From Candidatus Auribacterota bacterium (lineage in GTDB: Bacteria; Auribacterota; JAFGBW01; JAFGJP01): DNA of 64,000 bases. A model generated the notes under the pieces. It ran no database searches. It was not told the origin of the DNA and saw nothing but the letters and a program-made list of their open reading frames with translations. The position numbers and the translations under genes were made by a program. This document shows, piece after piece, positions 23,470-32,821 of the stretch; position 1 is the first letter of the stretch, and each line of letters begins with the position of its first letter. The stretch covers positions 1-64,000 of the forward strand of contig JAGLFH010000026.1 in the NCBI GenBank assembly GCA_023144635.1, in the 5' to 3' direction.

Positions 23470-25170
23470 TTAGATGCTGTCTTCGGTGACTCTTAAGACT
23501 TCTTCTATTGTAGTAAGACCCTGAAAAGTTTTTTCCATGCCGTTTTGGAAGAGTGATACCATTCCCAGCTCGATTGCTTTTTTCTTGATTTTTGATGCAG
23601 GAACATTACTGCTTATCATATCTCTTAAAGCATCATTTAATACCATTATTTCATAAATAGCAATTCTACCGTGATATCCTGTAAAATCACACTCCTTACA
23701 GCTTTTTCCTCTTACGAATTTTGAACCTGTAGGAATTTCTATCTTATATCTTTTTAAGAAATCTTCGGAAGGCATGTACTCTTCTTTGCAGTATTCACAG
23801 TTAAGCCGGATGAGGCGTTGGGCAATCACGCATTCTACTGATGAGGATACAAGATAAGGTTCTATTCCTATATCTGTAAGCCTGGTTATTGCTGAAGGTG
23901 CGTCGTTAGTATGCAGGGTCGAGAAAACAAGGTGTCCTGTAAGTGCTGCTCTTATTGTTATATCTGCTTCTTCTAAATCCCGTATTTCTCCGACCATTAT
24001 TATATCCGGATCATGGCGGAGGATTGATTTTAGTCCTGAACCAAAATGAAATTTTATTTTTTGATTTACCTGCAGCTGGATAACACCATGTATCATATAT
24101 TCTATTGGGTCTTCAATGGTGATTATCTTTTTTTCATCTCTGTTAAGCCGGGTTAGAAATGCGTACAAAGTTGTGGTCTTTCCGCTGCCTGTAGGTCCTG
24201 TTACGAGAATTACTCCATGAGGCTTTTTAATAACAGAGAGTATTATATCGAGGTTCTCTTTTGAAAGCCCAAGCCTGCTAAGTTCTATGAATTGAGTTTT
24301 ACCCCGCAATATTCGTATGTTTATGGCCTCCCCAAATGGAGCCGGAAGAACAGATATCCTCAAATCAAGATCTTCGTTTTCATATGTCAGCATTATTCTT
24401 CCGTCTTGAGGGAGCCTCTTTTCGGCAATATTCAGATTAGCCATTATTTTTATTCGGCTGATAATGGATTCAGTAAACTCTTTTATTGAAGCAGGGAAAG
24501 TCGCATTATGAAGAACCCCATCAACTCTATAGCGGATCCTAAGTTCATCCTCGAAAGGTTCTATATGGATATCTGTTGCTCGTGATTTGATACCTTCAAA
24601 GATTATCTGATTGACGAATTTGATCATGGAAGATTCTTCCATGGCTATTTTTTCTTCAGCTTTTTCAACTTGTAGTTTAAGGCGCTCTGATTTGTCTGTC
24701 TGATCAAGTATTTGTTCAACAGTTTCAGCCCCGATCCCGTAATATTTTTTAAGCTGAGATAAAACTGCCTGATATTCGGCGGCATAAAATTTTATTTTTT
24801 TATCAAGGATCATTGATATTTCATCAGTCTTATGTATGTCTAGAGGATTTTCTACTGCAACATGAAGTATGTTCGCATCTTTGCTAAAAGGAAAACAGTT
24901 GTAATGCATGGCATAGCGAGGCGGGATCTCGTTTATAATATCCTGATCAGGCTGCATGTTATGAAGATCGACTACAGGTATGCTGTATTCGCTGCCGATG
25001 ATGTTTAAAATATCTATTTTTTTTTCGAAATGATTTTTAAAAATAACGCTTGCTAGAGAACTTGAGCCTTCTTCAAGGGATTTTCGCGTGCGTGCAAACT
25101 CATCTTTTGATAAAAGTCTTTCGTCTACAAGATGTTGAAGAATATCTAGATCTTTTTGTCTATTATCCAT
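23470..25170 (-). CDS. gspE: Type II secretion ATPase GspE
   Basis: 566 aa. MshEN/T2SSE_N domain (about 1-150), N2 with TDIHIEPFEDELRIRYRVDG, and the RecA-like motor: Walker A GPTGSGKTTTLYAFL (about 325), Asp box IITIEDPIEY, Walker B DPDIIMVGEIRD, His box STLHTNDAPSAITRL, then the zinc tetracysteine CEYC...CKECDFTGYHGR (about 445-490). All ATPase motifs are intact, in contrast to the paralogue at 11155. First gene of the minus-strand operon gspE-F-H-I-J-K-L-M. It powers pseudopilus assembly at the inner membrane. Confidence 0.97.
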   Translation of the reverse strand: MDNRQKDLDILQHLVDERLLSKDEFARTRKSLEEGSSSLASVIFKNHFEKKIDILNIIGSEYSIPVVDLHNMQPDQDIINEIPPRYAMHYNCFPFSKDANILHVAVENPLDIHKTDEISMILDKKIKFYAAEYQAVLSQLKKYYGIGAETVEQILDQTDKSERLKLQVEKAEEKIAMEESSMIKFVNQIIFEGIKSRATDIHIEPFEDELRIRYRVDGVLHNATFPASIKEFTESIISRIKIMANLNIAEKRLPQDGRIMLTYENEDLDLRISVLPAPFGEAINIRILRGKTQFIELSRLGLSKENLDIILSVIKKPHGVILVTGPTGSGKTTTLYAFLTRLNRDEKKIITIEDPIEYMIHGVIQLQVNQKIKFHFGSGLKSILRHDPDIIMVGEIRDLEEADITIRAALTGHLVFSTLHTNDAPSAITRLTDIGIEPYLVSSSVECVIAQRLIRLNCEYCKEEYMPSEDFLKRYKIEIPTGSKFVRGKSCKECDFTGYHGRIAIYEIMVLNDALRDMISSNVPASKIKKKAIELGMVSLFQNGMEKTFQGLTTIEEVLRVTEDSI

Positions 25171-25263
25171 AACTAATAAAACTATATAGTAATTAAATTT
25201 ATGAAGGAAGTATTTTTTACGAAAGTAAAGATATTTTTAATGGTTATATTGTCTATAAATTTT

Positions 25264-25297
25264 GGGCAATAGGCAATGGCCAATGGGCAATAGGCAA
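25264..25297. repeat. Short direct repeat GGGCAATAGGCAA
   Basis: Two copies of GGGCAATAGGCAA (25264-25276 and 25285-25297) flank TGGCCAAT, in the divergent region between gspE and the GspA-like gene. No known function; possibly a slipped remnant of a MITE-like repeat. Confidence 0.55.
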
Positions 25298-25359
25298 ATG
25301 GTTATTTTATTTTTGTTTTCCAGTATGTTAAACTTAAGATGAAAGGATAATTATTAAAA

Positions 25360-26169
25360 ATGTCTTATTATGAAATATTAGGTTTTCATAAAGAACCTTT
25401 TTCAACAAGCCCTGATCCAAGCTTTTTCTGTAATATTCCTGAGCACCGGATAATATTAAGCAGAATGGAAATAGCTGTAAGGCAAAAGCGCGGGCTTATG
25501 GTTGTGGTGGGTGACATAGGTCTTGGAAAGACTACCATTACCAGAAAGTTAGTGCAAAATTTTAATGAAGAAGGGTCATATCTTTTTCATCTGATATTAA
25601 ATCCTGCTTTTTCTTCTGAGTTCCAGTTTTTGAATACTTTGATTAAAATGTTCAAAATAAACAAGATACGGCGCTCAACAGTAGATTATCGTCAGGCTAT
25701 ACAAGATTACCTTTATGAAATGGGTATTGAAAAGAAAAAGACAATAGTCCTTATAATTGACGAAGGTCAGAAGTTATCTCATGAAGTTTTGGAGATTTTA
25801 CGTATTTTTTTAAACTATGAGACAAATGAGTATAAGCTTCTCCAGCTTATAATTCTTGCTCAGATGGAAATAATGCCCAAAATAGAAAAGATGAGAAATT
25901 TTACGGACCGAATATGTTTTAAATATGTATTAAAGCCCGTTACAATAGAGGAAACTAAAAATATAATTAATTTCAGGCTTCATCAAGCAGGTCTTGAGAA
26001 CGGACGTAAGCTGTTTACTGAAAGTGCGATAGAAAAAATATATAATTCTACCGGAGGATATTTAAGAAGGATCATTGCCCTTGCTCATAATTCGCTTGAG
26101 AGAATTATCATGGAAGAAAAAGAAATAGTTGATGATATAATAATAGATAAGATAATTAAAGAAGGTTAG
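25360..26169 (+). CDS. GspA/ExeA-type AAA+ ATPase
   Basis: 269 aa. N-terminal YYEILGFHKEPFSTSPDPSF is the hallmark of ExeA-family ATPases. Walker A GDIGLGKTTI (about 51-60), Walker B VLIIDEGQKL (about 128-137), sensor-like LIILAQMEIM and a C-terminal helical lid (TGGYLRRIIALAHNSL). In Aeromonas, ExeA with ExeB helps place the secretin in the peptidoglycan; here the C-terminal peptidoglycan-binding and membrane parts of ExeA are absent, so only the ATPase module is present. Divergent from gspE; AAAGGA ribosome-binding site, 12 nt from the ATG. Confidence 0.88.
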   Translation: MSYYEILGFHKEPFSTSPDPSFFCNIPEHRIILSRMEIAVRQKRGLMVVVGDIGLGKTTITRKLVQNFNEEGSYLFHLILNPAFSSEFQFLNTLIKMFKINKIRRSTVDYRQAIQDYLYEMGIEKKKTIVLIIDEGQKLSHEVLEILRIFLNYETNEYKLLQLIILAQMEIMPKIEKMRNFTDRICFKYVLKPVTIEETKNIINFRLHQAGLENGRKLFTESAIEKIYNSTGGYLRRIIALAHNSLERIIMEEKEIVDDIIIDKIIKEG

Positions 26170-26204
26170 AAGCCTGTATTTTCATAGATTAAAGGATCAT
26201 TAGT

Positions 26205-26909
26205 ATGAATGATATGACACCTGAAGAAAAACTTCTTAATATTATTCGAAAAAAGGACTCTTTAAAAGAGCAGCAGCTATCAAAACCTGTGGAAGAGAAT
26301 GGGGTGGAAAGAGGCGTTACTGATATAAAGAGTGAGTCTTCAAATAATCTCAAAACTTCTGTAACTGTTGACAGGGAAAAAACTTCTTTTGATGAATCTA
26401 CCTATAAAAGGCTATTTTTTAAAGAGATAAAAAACATCCATTTTGTGAAAACGGATATTTTCCTTCTCTGTTTTATTTCACTTTGTGCAGTGTTCTTGAA
26501 CTGGTTTATGGGAATAAGCGCACAAGGAGAATCGAATGATAAGGCATCCGGAAGAGAAATTTCTCTTTTTGATCCCATTGTAGTTATGGATGCAAGTGGT
26601 ATCGAAGATTACAATAAAAAATACAAAAGTATCTTTTCGAAGAAAAAAGTTTTTACAGCACTTCTTAGAAAGAAACGGCCAGCTAGCAATACAAAAAAGA
26701 GAACTATTCATGATATTAAGAAAAATCTGAAGCTTCTTGGTATTATATGGGAAGATAATAATGTAGGACAGGCTATTATTCAGCTAAAAGGCTCTGGAAC
26801 TCAATATGTTAGAGAGGGAGACGGAATCGAAGATGCTGAAGTAGAGAGAATCGAAGAAGGAAGAGTTATAATAAGATATGGTGATGAGACTACAGACCTG
26901 AATCTTTAA
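26205..26909 (+). CDS. GspB/GspC-like bitopic T2SS protein
   Basis: 234 aa. A cytoplasmic charged N-terminus (about 1-80) is followed by one membrane segment (DIFLLCFISLCAVFLNWFMG, about 86-105), a basic linker and a small C-terminal domain (about 172-234) with KNLKLLGIIWEDNNVGQAII and VREGDGIEDAEVERIEEGRV, the pattern of the GspC HR / GspB periplasmic domain that contacts the secretin N0. AAAGGA ribosome-binding site. 35 nt after the GspA-like gene. GspB versus GspC cannot be decided by eye; no PDZ domain is present. Confidence 0.75.
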   Translation: MNDMTPEEKLLNIIRKKDSLKEQQLSKPVEENGVERGVTDIKSESSNNLKTSVTVDREKTSFDESTYKRLFFKEIKNIHFVKTDIFLLCFISLCAVFLNWFMGISAQGESNDKASGREISLFDPIVVMDASGIEDYNKKYKSIFSKKKVFTALLRKKRPASNTKKRTIHDIKKNLKLLGIIWEDNNVGQAIIQLKGSGTQYVREGDGIEDAEVERIEEGRVIIRYGDETTDLNL

Positions 26910-26932
26910 AAACATAAAACTTTTTTTCTTTC

Positions 26933-27931
26933 ATGCAGATAAAATCTAATATTTCTCATAATCTAATAAAAAAAATAGTAAGAGATGTTTTAAAAAATAG
27001 ATCAAATATAGACCGAATAACATCCTGCCGTGGCGGTTTTTTTAATTCTTCTTATAAAATAATTATGAAAAATGGAGAGAAATATATATTGCGTGTTTCT
27101 CCTGAAAGATCAAAAGCATTACTCGGACATGAAAAATATTTGCTTAGAAGAGAAGCCAGTGTTCTGAATAAACTGAAAAAAATCGCTCTTCCTGTTCCTA
27201 GCGTTATATTTAAGGGGTTTAACAACAAAATTATCGATAGAGATTTCTTGATTACCGGATTTATTGAAGGAGTTAACTGGTATTACTGGCAAAAGAAGCT
27301 TTCAAATTATCAAAATCATCAGATATTTAATGATCTTGGAAGCATTGCAGGTAAGATACATTCAATAGAAAATAATAAGGGAACATTCGGATTTCCGTCC
27401 CATTATGGCCATTATTCTAAATGGAGTCTTTTTATAATAGAATTAATGAGCCTTATAAAAAATGACATGATAAAATACAGTCCAAAAATATTAAAAGATC
27501 ATTTGTTCCCTGATGTTATTGCAAAAAGGTTAGAAGATGTTCTTGATGATATAAGTTTACCTTGCCTTGTTCATGGAGACCTCTGGCCCCGTAATGTACT
27601 TTTAACAAATAAGGGGGAGCTTAGAATATCCGGTGTACTTGATATGGAGCGAAGCCTTTGGGGTGATCCTGATTTTGAATGGGTGTTCCATTGCTGGAAA
27701 ATGCCGTTATCTTTTTGGAAAGGTTATGGTGAAAAAAATTTATCTTCAAGAGCTTTAATGCGAAGGATGTTGTATAAAGGGTATTATGAGCTTGTTGCTT
27801 CTTTGGAAGAAATATTTCATTTTGGACGAAAAAAGAATAGCTTGTTCCTTTTTCATAAAGCAGAAGATACTTTTAAAAAACTGCATAGAGTATTATCGAA
27901 AGATAAACAATTGAAAAAGAGTCTAAAATAA
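26933..27931 (+). CDS. Aminoglycoside phosphotransferase-family (APH) kinase
   Basis: 332 aa. APH-like small-molecule kinase fold: glycine-rich entry SCRGGFFNSSYKII (about 31-44), Lys in EKYILRVSP, the catalytic Brenner motif LVHGDLWPRNVLL (about 209-221) and the metal-binding GVLDMERSLWGDPDFEW (about 231-247). The spacing resembles fructosamine/homoserine/choline kinase relatives. The substrate is unknown; drug resistance should not be assumed. It follows the GspB/C-like gene by 23 nt and precedes the Ser/Thr kinase gene in the same direction. No clear ribosome-binding site. Confidence 0.85.
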   Translation: MQIKSNISHNLIKKIVRDVLKNRSNIDRITSCRGGFFNSSYKIIMKNGEKYILRVSPERSKALLGHEKYLLRREASVLNKLKKIALPVPSVIFKGFNNKIIDRDFLITGFIEGVNWYYWQKKLSNYQNHQIFNDLGSIAGKIHSIENNKGTFGFPSHYGHYSKWSLFIIELMSLIKNDMIKYSPKILKDHLFPDVIAKRLEDVLDDISLPCLVHGDLWPRNVLLTNKGELRISGVLDMERSLWGDPDFEWVFHCWKMPLSFWKGYGEKNLSSRALMRRMLYKGYYELVASLEEIFHFGRKKNSLFLFHKAEDTFKKLHRVLSKDKQLKKSLK

Positions 27932-28009
27932 TGGAAAAGCATTTGAAAACAGGAATTTTCTGGATTTATTTAAATATTTATTTTACTTCACTTGTGTGAG
28001 AATAGAAAA

Positions 28010-29962
28010 ATGGAAGCAGAAGAATATTTTGAAAAAGGGTATGAGCTTCATCAACAGGGAATACTTGATGAAGCAGTTGAAATGTTTAGACATGCCATTC
28101 TTTTAAAGCCTGATTTTGAAAGAGCAAAGAAAAATCTTATATTATGCCTGAAAGCAAAACTGTACGGAGAAGATACGATAAGAATTGTAAGGCATCTTTT
28201 AAAAAGAAAATACTGTAAAAACACTAAAAAGGCTGAATTAACAGGTTCTCTTCCGAAAACCGACAGGATCCTTGAAACAATAATAAATACACCCGTTATT
28301 TTTTCATCGCATTTTAGCAATTTAAATAATAAGAAAATTGAAGTATATGAAAAAGATAAGACTGTTTCTATAGGAGGAAGATATATAGGACATAAAATAG
28401 GTGAAGGCGGATTTGGCGTGGTGTATTTATGTGTAGACTTAAAATCCCTTAAAGTAGTTGCCATGAAAACGTTAAAGCATGACTCAGGTAATGAGATAAC
28501 TGACAAAAATACAGATCAAAAAAACAGGCTTCAAAAGTACGAAGCTTTTAATCTTTTAAATCTCAAAAAACATCCCCACTTAATATCAGTAGTAACAGTA
28601 GAATATCTTAATATAAAAGATGAAAAAAATGACCGTCTTTTTATTCTTTCAGATTATATTACGCCTGATAGGTATGGCAGAAATACGTTAGCTCATTACC
28701 TTAAAGGGAAAATACCTTTTAAAAGAGCTCTTATCTGGGGAATACAGTTTTCAAGCGGAATGGAACATGCTGCACTTTGTAATATAGCTCCACACAGTGA
28801 TATTAAACCTGAAAATATTTATATAACCGCAGACGGCATATTAAAAATAGCAGATTTTGGTTTAGCAAGGATTTTTGAGCATGAAATAAATAAAGAGGAA
28901 ATAGTTGAGTGGAAGGAGAAGAATACTTTTTTAAATGTATATGAAGGCAAAATATTAGGCGGAACCCTTCTTTATATGCCTCACGAACAATTTAACGGAA
29001 AATCTGACATTAGAAGTGATATTTACAGTTTTGGACTTGTGCTGTATGAAATGATCAATAACTCTTTAGACGTTCTTGATGCTTACGAGAGCAATAAAAA
29101 TCCTTATTACAAAGAGTGGTTAAAAGTATGTGCAGAATCGGCTAATGTCCTTGATGTTTTAAAAGCTATGGAAAAGATACACTCTGAAGGAAAAGTTGAT
29201 TCCATAGATTCAGAAATGATGAGCATAATATCAAAGTGTTTAAATAAGGAACCGGATGATAGATATCAGAATTTCACGGAACTTAAAATTGATTTTTTGG
29301 ATCTATATAAGCGTATTTATGGAAAGGATGCCGAATTATCTTTTAGTACAAAAGAGCAGGAACTAGAAAATTATTACAGCTGGGCAGGAGGGTTCTATAC
29401 TCTTGGTTCTTATGACCTTGCTATAAAGGAGTACAGAAAAGTTATTTCACTGGATCCTGATAATGCAAAGGGCTATATAGGTCTTGGTGTCTGTTTGATG
29501 GAGCAAAATCACATAGATGAAGCTATGGAGCAACTAAAACATGCTGTAGAGCTTGATCCCGCAAATCCACATATCATTTTCAGAGTTGCTATGTGCTATG
29601 AAAAAAAAGGTCAGTCAGATGAAGCAATTAGAGAATACAGAAGAGTAAAACATATGATATTTGATTTGTTTGAAAATTTAACTTCTGATATTTTTAAAGA
29701 AGCTTTCAAAGCTGATAATTCCGGAAGAAAAGCGCTTCTTTTTATAGGAAGATGTCTTTTTGAAAATAATAAAATAGATGAAGCAATAAAAGAACTTAAA
29801 GACTCTCTTCGTCTTACTCCAGAATATGCCGCGGAAACGCACTTTTGGCTTGGAATGTGTTTTAGAAAAAAAGAACTGCCTGAAGAAGCTGTTAAAGAAT
29901 TTGAAGAAGCTATTAGCTTGAATTCTGAAATGTTTGAAGCTCTTGCGGAAAACCTTGATTGA
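28010..29962 (+). CDS. TPR-flanked Ser/Thr protein kinase
   Basis: 650 aa. An N-terminal TPR (about 2-50: YFEKGYELHQQGILDEAVEM) is followed by a Hanks-type kinase (about 117-440): P-loop GEGGFGVVYL, VAMK lysine, catalytic loop HSDIKPEN (Asp, Lys and Asn kept; the usual HRD Arg is Ser), DFG in KIADFGLARI, activation-segment end GGTLLYMPHEQF, and SDIYSFGLVLYEM. About three to five TPRs follow (475-650). No membrane segment or extracellular sensor. ATG at 28010 is preferred over TTG 27992. Loss of the HRD Arg suggests activation that does not depend on activation-loop phosphorylation. Confidence 0.9.
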   Translation: MEAEEYFEKGYELHQQGILDEAVEMFRHAILLKPDFERAKKNLILCLKAKLYGEDTIRIVRHLLKRKYCKNTKKAELTGSLPKTDRILETIINTPVIFSSHFSNLNNKKIEVYEKDKTVSIGGRYIGHKIGEGGFGVVYLCVDLKSLKVVAMKTLKHDSGNEITDKNTDQKNRLQKYEAFNLLNLKKHPHLISVVTVEYLNIKDEKNDRLFILSDYITPDRYGRNTLAHYLKGKIPFKRALIWGIQFSSGMEHAALCNIAPHSDIKPENIYITADGILKIADFGLARIFEHEINKEEIVEWKEKNTFLNVYEGKILGGTLLYMPHEQFNGKSDIRSDIYSFGLVLYEMINNSLDVLDAYESNKNPYYKEWLKVCAESANVLDVLKAMEKIHSEGKVDSIDSEMMSIISKCLNKEPDDRYQNFTELKIDFLDLYKRIYGKDAELSFSTKEQELENYYSWAGGFYTLGSYDLAIKEYRKVISLDPDNAKGYIGLGVCLMEQNHIDEAMEQLKHAVELDPANPHIIFRVAMCYEKKGQSDEAIREYRRVKHMIFDLFENLTSDIFKEAFKADNSGRKALLFIGRCLFENNKIDEAIKELKDSLRLTPEYAAETHFWLGMCFRKKELPEEAVKEFEEAISLNSEMFEALAENLD

Positions 29963-30046
29963 AAAAGCAGGAAAATTAACCACGAAGTGGTGAAAGATAA
30001 GTCAGTCCTTCTGGGACGGCCGAATTTATTTATAAAAGGGTTAGAA

Positions 30047-31009
30047 ATGTCTGAAAAAAACTATAATGATATTCATAGTATTTCATCACGTTATAATTTG
30101 GCTTCTGATCTTATAAATATAGGAGAATATGAAAAAGCGATAAATGAACTTTTAGATATTATAGATAAAGATCCCGAACATATAGAAAGCCGGTTCATGC
30201 TGGCTTATTGTTATGATCAAAGGAACATACTTGATAAAGCTATAAAAGAATACAGAGAAGTAATAAAAAGAGATCCTGTCAAAGATGAAGCAACTTATAA
30301 TCTTTCTTTTTGTATGCGAAGATCAGGGGATATTAAAGGAGCAATAGAAGAACTGAAAGAGACCATAAGAATAAATCCTGAAATGGAAAAAGCTTATTTA
30401 AGCCTTATCCTTTGCTTAAATGAAAAAAACCAGTATGGAAACGATATACAGGATTTTGTTGATGTTGTTAATGTAAGTAAAGAAATAGCAGAAACTCATT
30501 ATGGCCTTGCATCATGTCTGTATTTAAAGGGCAGACTAGAAGATGCTATTGAAGAATTTAAGAAGACACTTCGTATCGATCCGACTTATGAAAAAGCAGA
30601 AATAGGCCTTAAAAACTGTAAAAATGATCTTGAAAAAAGCAGTGGTAAAAAAGTTAAACATATTGGATCTGATTGGAATATTCATTATCTTACAGCGGGT
30701 TATCTAATAGATAATAAGGACTTTAATAAAGCTGAAGATGAGTTAAGGATTGCTTCTTCAATGAATACGGAATTTGGGAAGATACATACTTGTATTGCTT
30801 TTTGCCTTCAAGAGCAGGGGAAAATAGATGAAGCTATAAAAGAATATGATTCTGCATTATCCTTTGATGCTAATGATCCCTTGCCTCATTTAGGGCTTGC
30901 GGCATGCTTACTTAAACAAAAAAAGCATAAACCGGCTAAAGAGGAGTATTTTGAAGCTGTACTGCTTGATCCTGATCTTGAAGGATGTATGTTCATTGAG
31001 AAAGAATAA
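30047..31009 (+). CDS. Tetratricopeptide-repeat protein
   Basis: 320 aa made almost entirely of TPRs, about seven to eight units of 34 residues (for example YNLASDLINIGEYEKAINEL, then RFMLAYCYDQRNILDKAIKEY, and TYNLSFCMRRSGDIKGAIEEL in part). A scaffold for protein-protein contact. The repeats resemble the C-terminal TPRs of the preceding kinase, so they may come from one ancestor. ATG at 30047 has AAAGGG; an in-frame GTG at 29987 lies in a repeat-like leader and is less likely. Gap of 84 nt from the kinase. Confidence 0.88.
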   Translation: MSEKNYNDIHSISSRYNLASDLINIGEYEKAINELLDIIDKDPEHIESRFMLAYCYDQRNILDKAIKEYREVIKRDPVKDEATYNLSFCMRRSGDIKGAIEELKETIRINPEMEKAYLSLILCLNEKNQYGNDIQDFVDVVNVSKEIAETHYGLASCLYLKGRLEDAIEEFKKTLRIDPTYEKAEIGLKNCKNDLEKSSGKKVKHIGSDWNIHYLTAGYLIDNKDFNKAEDELRIASSMNTEFGKIHTCIAFCLQEQGKIDEAIKEYDSALSFDANDPLPHLGLAACLLKQKKHKPAKEEYFEAVLLDPDLEGCMFIEKE

Positions 31010-31108
31010 ATGTTTATATATTTATGTATTAACTTAAATAATAATATTATTTAGTATAAAATAGTTTTTAACTAGATTTAAATAGAATCTTAATGGATAG
31101 ATATTGAA

Positions 31109-32797
31109 ATGAAAGAGAAAAAACATATATTGATCGTAAACAGTAATGAGCAGGAATCAGAAAGGCTAAAAAATTTAATTGACGGTATTGGTTACAAAGT
31201 TGTTGTTTGTACTAATAGCGAAGAGGCGGTTATCCATTATTCATCGCAGTTCTTTGATGTTGTAGTATCTGATTTTGACATATCCGGAAAGGCAGGAACT
31301 CAGCTTCTAAAAAAATTAAAAGAAATCAATGAATATACTGTTTTGATCTTTTTAGCAAACGAAGATAATCTAAAAAACATGCGTTGTGCCGTAAAAGAAG
31401 GTGCAACAGACCTTATATTAAGGCCTTTTGATGATAATGAATTTTTGAAAAGCATAGAAGATGTAATTGAAAAAAGGAAAAAAAGCGAAGGGCGCAAAAA
31501 ATACCATCAGGAGCTGGAAAGATATATTGATGAGACCACAGAGACCTTAAAACTTCAGAAAGAAGCTTTGGAAAGAGAACAGGAAAGATCAAGGGGGATC
31601 ATTAGAGAAGCGCATTTTGGAATAGTCTTTCTTGACGGAGAAAGCGAAGAAGTATATATGCTTAATAAACGTGGAAAAAAGCTATTCCGACTGAAAGAAG
31701 AATATGAGAACACATACCTTTCCAAAAATTTTAAAGAGATATTTCCGGAAAAAGTCGTTGAAAGAATAGACGATGTGGTAAGGCAAGTACGTTCGGAAAA
31801 AGGCGTTATAGATATTGGAGATTTTGTTGAAGAGAACGGTATCCTTAACTTTGTAGGATATCCGGTTATGATAGGTGATATGGTAAGTTCGATCGTTATA
31901 ATCACTGATGATGTAACGGAAAAAAAGATAATGGAAAGACAGCTTCTGCAATCTTCCCGACTTGCAGGTATAGGTGAACTGGCAGCAGGTGTAGCGCATG
32001 AAATAAATAATCCGGTTGCTTTTGTTATGAGTAACACACGCATGCTCGAAAAATACTTTTCGCGAATACGTAAATTGCTAAAAAAATACGAAAGAATCGA
32101 GAATGATGTCTCTCTTTTAGAGGATGCTGAAAAGCGAAATAAAATGATAGATGAAATAATTAAACTCAAAGAAGATCTCCACATAGAAAAGGCCCTGAAA
32201 AATATTGATGAAATAGTAAATGAAAATATTGACGGACTTGAAAGGGTGAAGAAAATTGTATTTGATCTGAAGAACTTTTCCCATACTGATAAAGAGGTAA
32301 TGGAAGAAGCTGATGTTAACAAGATAATGGAAGATACTCTGAACCTTGTATGGAATGAGCTGAAGTATAAAGCTGAAGTGGTAAGAGACCTAAATGATAT
32401 TCCGAAGATCCAGTGCTTTCCTCAGCAGATATCCCAAGTATTTGCCAATATACTTGTAAATGGTGTACATGCTATAGAAGGAAAGGGAACTATTACCATA
32501 AACACTTATTCTCAGAAAGGTTTAGTGAAAATCAAAATAAGTGATACTGGATGCGGTATGAATAAGGACACAATGGTAAAGATATTTAATCCCTTTTTTA
32601 CTACAAAAGAAGCAGATAAAGGTACAGGATTGGGGTTAAGTATTGCTTTTAAAATAATAGAAAAGCACAATGGTTCGATCAGTGTGGAGAGTGATCCAGG
32701 GAAAGGCACTACATTTATTGTAGCCCTCCCGGTTATACAGGAAAAGAAGCCTTCTTTGAAAACAATAGAAAGCAGTTTGGACGGCATAACTTTTTAA
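31109..32797 (+). CDS. Receiver-PAS-histidine kinase
   Basis: 562 aa, soluble. N-terminal receiver-like domain (5-122) keeps D55 and the Pro-Phe near 110, but the Mg2+-binding acidic pair is replaced by NSN (LIVNSNEQE, residues 8-16), so phosphorylation may be impaired. A coiled coil and a PAS domain follow (about 160-275), then HisKA with LAAGVAHEINNPVAF (His at about 294) with a long charged insertion before the second helix (about 310-375), and HATPase_c (NILVNGVHAIEG, DTGCGMN, FNPFFTTK, GTGLGLSIA). It begins a run of three signalling genes in the same direction. Confidence 0.9.
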   Translation: MKEKKHILIVNSNEQESERLKNLIDGIGYKVVVCTNSEEAVIHYSSQFFDVVVSDFDISGKAGTQLLKKLKEINEYTVLIFLANEDNLKNMRCAVKEGATDLILRPFDDNEFLKSIEDVIEKRKKSEGRKKYHQELERYIDETTETLKLQKEALEREQERSRGIIREAHFGIVFLDGESEEVYMLNKRGKKLFRLKEEYENTYLSKNFKEIFPEKVVERIDDVVRQVRSEKGVIDIGDFVEENGILNFVGYPVMIGDMVSSIVIITDDVTEKKIMERQLLQSSRLAGIGELAAGVAHEINNPVAFVMSNTRMLEKYFSRIRKLLKKYERIENDVSLLEDAEKRNKMIDEIIKLKEDLHIEKALKNIDEIVNENIDGLERVKKIVFDLKNFSHTDKEVMEEADVNKIMEDTLNLVWNELKYKAEVVRDLNDIPKIQCFPQQISQVFANILVNGVHAIEGKGTITINTYSQKGLVKIKISDTGCGMNKDTMVKIFNPFFTTKEADKGTGLGLSIAFKIIEKHNGSISVESDPGKGTTFIVALPVIQEKKPSLKTIESSLDGITF

Positions 32798-32821
32798 TAT
32801 AAAAAAACAACTAAGAAATTA

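Noticed and set aside
26933-27931. Aminoglycoside-resistance gene
   Set aside because: Only the general APH fold is visible; context and divergence give no support for antibiotic modification.
27931-27999. 22-codon open frame starting in the TAATG of the APH gene stop
   Set aside because: No ribosome-binding site or recognisable pattern; too short to support, though the stop-start overlap is noted.
28010-29962. Ser/Thr kinase as part of an anti-phage (Pgl/BREX-like or Stk2-like) system
   Set aside because: No methylase, phosphatase, nuclease or other defence gene adjoins it; neighbours are secretion and signalling genes.
31555-32322. Long minus-strand open frame of 255 codons
   Set aside because: It lies fully inside the receiver-PAS kinase gene, which has clear domain motifs; the composition (Ser/Phe/Ile-rich) is what an antisense frame of an AT-rich gene gives.
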